The notes below the pieces were generated by a model. It saw only the letters and a list, made by a program, of their open reading frames with translations. It was not told where the DNA came from and ran no database searches. DNA of 64,000 nucleotides, taken from assembly GCA_026413225.1 (NCBI GenBank), contig CM048552.1, positions 142,799,053-142,863,052 on the forward strand, read 5' to 3'. The translations under genes were made by a program, and so were the position numbers. Shown piece by piece: positions 58,201 to 64,000 of the stretch (within the stretch, counting starts at the first letter, position 1; every line of letters starts with the position of its first letter). The stretch comes from Otis tarda (Eukaryota; Chordata; Aves; Otidiformes; Otididae).

Positions 58201-61200
58201 TAAGTTTAAGGCAAAACTGCAGAGAGAGTTTGGGGAGGGATGGAAGTCAAAGCCGTGGACTAGCAAAATTATCATCTCTGCAGCAGTTTTCTGAATGGAT
58301 AAAAGGGAAGATTGCATTAACTGATGCCAGAGAAAAGGTGTTGAAGCAATGGAGACACAACATTATTCCCATGAAAATCAAAGGAAAAATACTCATTGAC
58401 TTTAATAAAAATACCATCAACCCCAAATCACTAAAAGTTTCTCACAGAAAGACTTCCATCATTTTACATAGTCTACCTTCTAGCATTTAAAAAAACAGGT
58501 ACTTGTCCATTACTTTAACCCACTAATCTTACATTTCCCCTAAATACTTCTTTTAGGGGAAGAAATGGAGAATAATATTTAATTACTTTACTTATTTGAG
58601 AGATTATCACTTTAAAGCCTTATTCTTTTCCTATATTTATTTCAGTTGAAACTCAGACGATATATCATCTTATTACAACTTTTTACAGCTATTCTTTTAG
58701 ATGGGCTCAACAGCATCCTCGATTTAATTCAGTACACCTCCATATAAAACAACAGTGTGTTGTATGTGTATCAGTTTATTTGAAAATTATGTACACGATA
58801 ATATGTTTCTGTCTCCAGATTGTGTCTGATTTAGCTGACAAAAGATTGCAGCAGTCACTGTGGCCAGAAGCTATTGGAAAGCAGCCAGCATTAATAACAA
58901 AATAAATACAAAGCAGAAGCAAGTGACACCATAAAACACAAGGACAGTAGGTTACACTTTTCTGCATGAAGTGGTTATGGTGACACGCACACAGCTTATT
59001 TACCAACAGGGCAAAACCTCTGGGTTCGAACTTCTCACACCATTGAAATGGCCATGTTCTAAGGGGACCCTCTGGGCTCAGCATAGCCCTGCCTTGGAAA
59101 ACAAATGGTTCACACGGTGACAGAAGTCACTGTGGTGATAAGACAAGTTAGGAAGAAAGAGTGACGTAACTGTCACCATCATCATAACATGCAACATCCA
59201 TGTAAATAGGATAACTGCAGAACGAGAAGCACCTTATCCAAGAGATATTTAATATGAAGACCTGCTATTTTGATTCTTTCACAATGACTTTTTCTAAACC
59301 GGGAAAAGCTCGACGCCTTTGACTTTGTCAGAGGCAAGAGCACTGGTAAAGCTCAGCTCTAAACCTAAGAGGTGGGAAAACATAGATTTCCTTTAGATTC
59401 CCAAGAGCAGTGGAAACATGGTAGGTCAGCAGCTGGACTCCCTCTGCCAGTCCCACTGGGCTTTCTTCCTAGGCACATCACAAAATTTTTGAGGTATGCT
59501 GTTACAGGGGAGAGGAAAACGGAAGCCCTACCAACACAAGCCCTAGTGCTGTTGTGTGACCTACTACTGCAGCAGTGCCCTCTACTTATATCAGTGGTTT
59601 GTAAACCCAAAAGGAGGATAGAAAAACTCTCGTTGTAGTGAGGGTCTAGTCCTCTGCATACTTTGAAGCTGAAGTAATCTACAAATGCAATGCAGTGGGC
59701 TGCTGTGATTTAAGTCAGCTACAACTTCTTAATGCCTTAACTACCAAACTAAAGTATGAAGCTTTGCTGTAATCTAGTCTCAGAAGATGTTCAAGGTTGC
59801 ACTCAGATGTTTTTCTTCAAGGACAGGAGTTTATGTATTTTAGTCAAGATGATAGACAAACACGTTTCTCTCATTAACGTGGCACTACTAAACAAAGTCA
59901 AGCAACTGCATAGCTTTGCGCTCCACCACACCTCCTAGGAGGATCCTACTGACTGACTGCAGGGCTCTCCCAGGAACTGTCTTTGAAATGTTCCTGGGTC
60001 CTGGAGGGCATAGCCATTTTCTCTGGGCTGCATTTGAACCAGCTTCTCTTCAACCACATCTTTTTTATTTCTGTGATAACTGGAGTCAGCGTCTGTTTCA
60101 AATGAGAGCAACATGCATCATCAGCATACTGTCCTTATTTGTGCCTGCAGCATTTCATGTCTTCTAGAGGTTTAATGTTGATATGGAGCAGATGTTGATT
60201 TTGTTGGGGTTGCTCAGTTGTAACTGGTAGCATAGTTTGGACCCACTCCTTTACCTTGAGCAGCAATGCTCTACTGAATTAACTATAATAGCTTTTCATT
60301 AGTTTTGAATTGCAGTAGCTCCTAGAATTAGGGACAGTCATTGCCCCACGAAGTTTGCAGCCGTTGGATTGCAACAATTTTGCAGCAATTAAAGATGGAA
60401 GATGAAAAATGAGGAGGTCAAGGAGACAAGAGGAGACAAAAGGAGGAGACAAAATAGTACCTTTAGTAGGATAAGGATCAGCATCAAGACCACTATTAAG
60501 ACAGCCTGATCAATGCCCAGTGCTTTGAAGGACTGTGGTACAAGGGAAGCTTAAGGAGGAGTTTGAAGAACAGTAGTTTGTTAGGTGTTTTTATCGTGGG
60601 CACATACATATTATGGCAGCATGCAAACAATCCAGAATATGCTAAAATAAAAAGATAAACCAAATACATTATTAAAATGGACACTGCTGAAAGAATAAGG
60701 GAAAGGATGGGCAGCATAGCAGTATATTTGGTTCGCTTCAGACAGCAAACTAGTCAATGAGTAGCCTTCAGGTGCTGTTTTTCCTCTCATTATCAAGCTA
60801 TGTCACCAAATCAAGACAAATTCTCCTTTATTTGAGCCACATAATGAATTTTATTTATCTTAAGGAAACCTTTATTTCAAAGCATCCTGCCCACTTGTTA
60901 AGACACTCTGAAATTAAGAGCTATTCCCCATTGTTTTCCCTTACCTGCAGATTAAGCAGCAGCAGCTCTACTACTCTACTTCATATGCCTTTTTCTTCTC
61001 AGATCTTTCTAAAAGTAGAACAGATTCTCAGCTCCACCACTTTCTGCCACAGAAAGGCTTCCTTCCATTCTCTCCTTGTTGTCTTGATCATTCTGTGTCC
61101 CTCAGCTAACCCGACAGATTCATTATGGCATGTGTCAGTGATCAGTCAAATCAGCTGCCATGGGAACATCTCTGTAGTGTCAGATCTCTCTGAGTGAACC

Positions 61201-62472
61201 ACAATTGCAAGTGCCATTGCTGAAAGACCTACAAGGCTTCTGCACTGGTTCACGTTGAGGATGCTCAGCTGTGCCACTTCCACTGATGACTTCTTTCCTG
61301 AGCCTCTGGCCATGCTGGGCCACACAAAAGGTTTCGTACTGAAAATAGTAAAAAAAAAAATAGTTCTTCACACTTTTCTCACCCATGGACATACTGTAGT
61401 TCTCTCAAATGAAACACAAGGCTCTGTAACGACATCAGAGTTGAAGTCAGTAGACTTTATCATCTCCTTCCCAATGAGTCATTACTCACAAGGTGGGGGG
61501 TGGGACTGGGAGTGTCAGAGGAGAAATAACTCCTCTCAGCTCCTCTGTAAATGAGAGCTATGGGAGATAGATGCCCTTCAGAGTAAATTTTTGGGGGTTT
61601 AGCACATACTTTACAATGGGAACAACCACCCTCTGGAAAATCTTATTCTGTATATTCTATGTGTTGTACACCTGAAGAGGTTCCCAGATTGCTCATTCTT
61701 CTGATGACTGAAGAGACAAACAGACATATCAAGCAGTGAAGGGACTAAGGTCTGGTCAGTCACTTGGCCTACACAGCCATACATATAGCTAGTACAGAAA
61801 AGGCTAGAAATGTCAGACACACAAGGAGTCTCTTCCCCAACCAACCTTTCAACAGGTAAATAATCTCTCACAAGTAAGGCTTTCAGGAAAAATTATTGTT
61901 CTGTGTCTGAAAGTTTTCTGCAAAGAGCAGGAACTTTCCAGAGTGAGGATTACATCCTTGGAATACATTACATGACATTTTTATTCTCGTACTACCTTGA
62001 AACCACAGTCAACAATGCAACCCTATTGTGTTAGCTCTAGGCAGACACAAAAGGAAGTACTGGTCCCTTCCCCAAAGGGCCCCTGACATGATGTGACAAA
62101 CCAAGGTGGAGATCACAAGGAAGTGTTGTGTAACACAACTCTGTTTTATCTTCTCTAGGTTCTTTCAATACCTTCATCACCAGGCAACCTAGGCACTTTT
62201 CAGCAGAGGCCTTAGCAGCTGGACTGTCATCCACTGCTGATGGACACACCTACATTGCACATGGCTTATTCTTTCTCTCAGATGTACCTGAGTTTTGGAG
62301 AGGAACATGAAGTTTATGATAGCTCTAAGTTCCTCATGGAAATTGCAGAGAAGCCCTCAAGAAAGCTGGTCTTAGTTCATCAACACACTTCACCCTTCCT
62401 TTGAACAGCTCCATTTTTACACAAACAAGCAAAACTACTGTCCTGGAGCACAAGTGCATACTTTTAAGTATA
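55263..62472. other. Long noncoding stretch, nothing recognised
   Basis: I see no gene, interspersed element or structured RNA in these 7 kb. Poly-T runs occur near 55490 and 56786. Frames of 146 codons (plus, 60757-61197) and 106 codons (minus, 57997-58317) have no domain. 57440-57880 is GC-richer. A strong minus-strand donor (CTGCAG|GTAAGG) near 60948 has no matching acceptor. Confidence 0.5.
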
Positions 62473-62536
62473 GTGTTATATAGTGTCTATAGTATAGAGC
62501 CCAAGTGTTATATAGTGTCTATAGTATAGAGCCCAA
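62473..62536 (+). repeat. 32-bp tandem duplication, two copies
   Basis: The unit beginning GTGTTATATAGTGTCTATAG occurs at 62473-62504 and 62505-62536 without a difference, followed by four bases of a third copy. Perfect identity indicates a recent duplication. Confidence 0.95.
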
Positions 62537-62710
62537 GTGTTCATGCACTATGGACATAAAGACAAAGCAGTAGGGAGGCCAGAGGACAATAAACGTACTG
62601 TCTTAGAAGGCAACTGGCTAAGTATAACGAACTGAGATCACAGCATAACAGCTACTAAGACACTTTTTTCAAGGTCTAATTTTTTAATGTAGACTGTATT
62701 CCGTCTGGCT

Positions 62711-62750
62711 CATCCATCCATCCATTAATCCATCCATCCATACATCCATC
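62711..62750 (+). repeat. Imperfect (CATC)n microsatellite
   Basis: Ten CATC-like units with two substitutions. Confidence 0.93.
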
Positions 62751-64000
62751 TACAAGGAGCTTAAAAAAAATTGGAGCCTGCAGCAGACATGATGTTTGGT
62801 TAAGGCCAAAGTAAATTCTTGTGTTTGACTTTTGCATGTTTTCAGTGCTCTGTCCTTAATGATCTGTTTGCCTGGGTAGTCCCTCCCCTTCCCTTACTGA
62901 GAGGTCAGCAGGCGTCCAGCCAGCAAGCTGCTCCCCTCCTCACCTCATCCTCCTGGGTGTAGATCTAAGCCAAGAAAGGAGTGGATCCACCCTCTCTTTC
63001 TACAGCTGTTTGTGCTCCTAAGCAGAAGGAGATCCTCTCTCCTCCAACATGAAAAGGGCCTGTCAATTTCCATTGCTTTAGAAAGCAGAATTACAGAGAG
63101 TAAAAAGGCAAGGGTGTCAGAAAATCAGCTGATGAGAAACTCTGCTGAAGGCAAACAGGAGCTCCTTAAGAGAAACAAATATAGTCCGTTCACTTCCCAC
63201 AGTCCTACAGCCCTTTCTTCTCACTTTTGCCAAACAAAAACCAAAACCAAAACAAAAACCTGATGCATTACTTTTTGCATCAGCTCCTTAACAACACTAA
63301 CAGAGTTGCTTCCCCAGCTCACCCATAGGACACTCCACTGTCACCCATCTCGCTGCCTCTGAATCTGACTGCATATTACGCTGTTGCCTTTGTAGTGCTT
63401 TTTTTGGTTGGTTGTTTGGTTGGGTTTTATTTTGGAAGGAGTGATGAGCTGGGGTGGAAAGATCAATTATTCCTTTAGTCGAAGTTCTTAACCAAGAGTT
63501 CATTTAACCTGGTTTGAATGTGTTGCTGACTCAGAGGAATTAAGCTGGAAGATAGCCAAGGACAGAAGAGAAAGTTAAGACACAATGAAGTTAATAGGCT
63601 CCCATTGGCTGCTATCGTTAGAACTAGTCTTAAAAACAAAAACAAAGGCACATGTGAGTCTGGTTTCCTGTATGGTAAGCTGAGTGCTTTACAGGGACTT
63701 CCATTATGTCATGATTCATTATTTCCTGCTCTCAGCCTAAATGGATCCTGAAAGTAGAATTAATAGCAATAAGATCTTCATTAAAATGGCTCTTCTGAAA
63801 AGGAGCAGATGAGGATAGTGTCTTTAATGGGAGGGTTCTCATTTTAGCACTCTTTATTTATGGAGTACTGTACCTGCACATGGCACTTTAAAACATCTCC
63901 CTTTTGAAAAAGTCTGATAAAGATGGAGATAATATAGTTCAACTGTAATTAAGTAGGCTTCTGTAGGAACAACAGTGGCAATAGAATTAAATAGGGGAAG
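62751..64000. other. Right edge, noncoding
   Basis: No gene was recognised. A CAAAA-type simple repeat lies at 63231-63260, and a G/T-rich tract of complementary character at 63400-63432 could pair with it. 63710-64000 is AT-rich, with several TTAAT/AATTA words. Confidence 0.5.

Noticed and set aside
60757..61197. 146-codon plus-strand frame
   Set aside because: Hydrophobic and serine-rich composition from T/C-rich DNA; no motif, promoter or poly(A) context.
1..64000. tRNA, rRNA, snRNA, microRNA, CRISPR, operon or phage-like system
   Set aside because: Both strands were read for known small-RNA words, spaced direct repeats and gene clusters. None was found, and the sequence is vertebrate.

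Overview
The window looks like AT-rich, gene-poor vertebrate nuclear DNA, almost certainly from a bird. The best evidence is two CR1 LINE copies that end in the avian 3' signature ATTCTATGATTCTATGA or a near variant (35300 and 48586), plus a minus-strand copy whose tail is the complement of that signature (30569). The interspersed-repeat load is low and no SINE was seen, as in birds. Nothing bacterial is present: no operons, rRNA, tRNA, CRISPR array or insertion sequence. I cannot name the species or the flanking genes.

Layout. 1-5.08 kb is mostly anonymous DNA, with an exon-like terminal reading frame at 3020-3106 (acceptor, 28 acidic codons, stop, AATAAA about 130 bp later). 5.08-7.3 kb, perhaps to 7.85 kb, is one very old CR1-type LINE on the minus strand, recognisable by its order of reverse-transcriptase-region landmarks. 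11.7-13.6 kb and several later blocks (about 18, 20-22, 26.5, 36.2, 49, 53.6-55.3 kb) have the texture of conserved noncoding regulatory DNA: long non-repetitive AT-rich stretches with clustered TAAT-type homeodomain cores and unexpectedly retained CpGs. Conservation itself cannot be measured here. A 60-bp exon-like segment with strong splice sites lies at 13635-13694. A locally GC-rich island at 20.4-21.2 kb is open in three frames. 28-36 kb is the repeat-rich part: a 216-bp perfect (TCCTC)n array, a GA array, an alternating purine-pyrimidine tract and two CR1 pieces, one keeping an intact C-terminal ORF2 frame. 36-64 kb is again mostly featureless, with scattered exon-like segments (39.0, 42.5, 47.1, 52.8 kb), a third CR1 at 47.9-48.6 kb and small tandem repeats near 62.5 kb.

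How it fits together. The simplest reading is a gene desert or giant intron that carries long-range regulatory elements of a developmental gene, with a gene possibly ending near 3.1 kb on the plus strand. No complete protein-coding gene and no undescribed multi-gene system is visible. Most open reading frames over 60 codons appear to be chance. The items most worth testing are the two best exon candidates (3020-3106 and 13635-13694), the homeodomain-site cluster at 12.82-12.94 kb, and the triplex-capable microsatellite.
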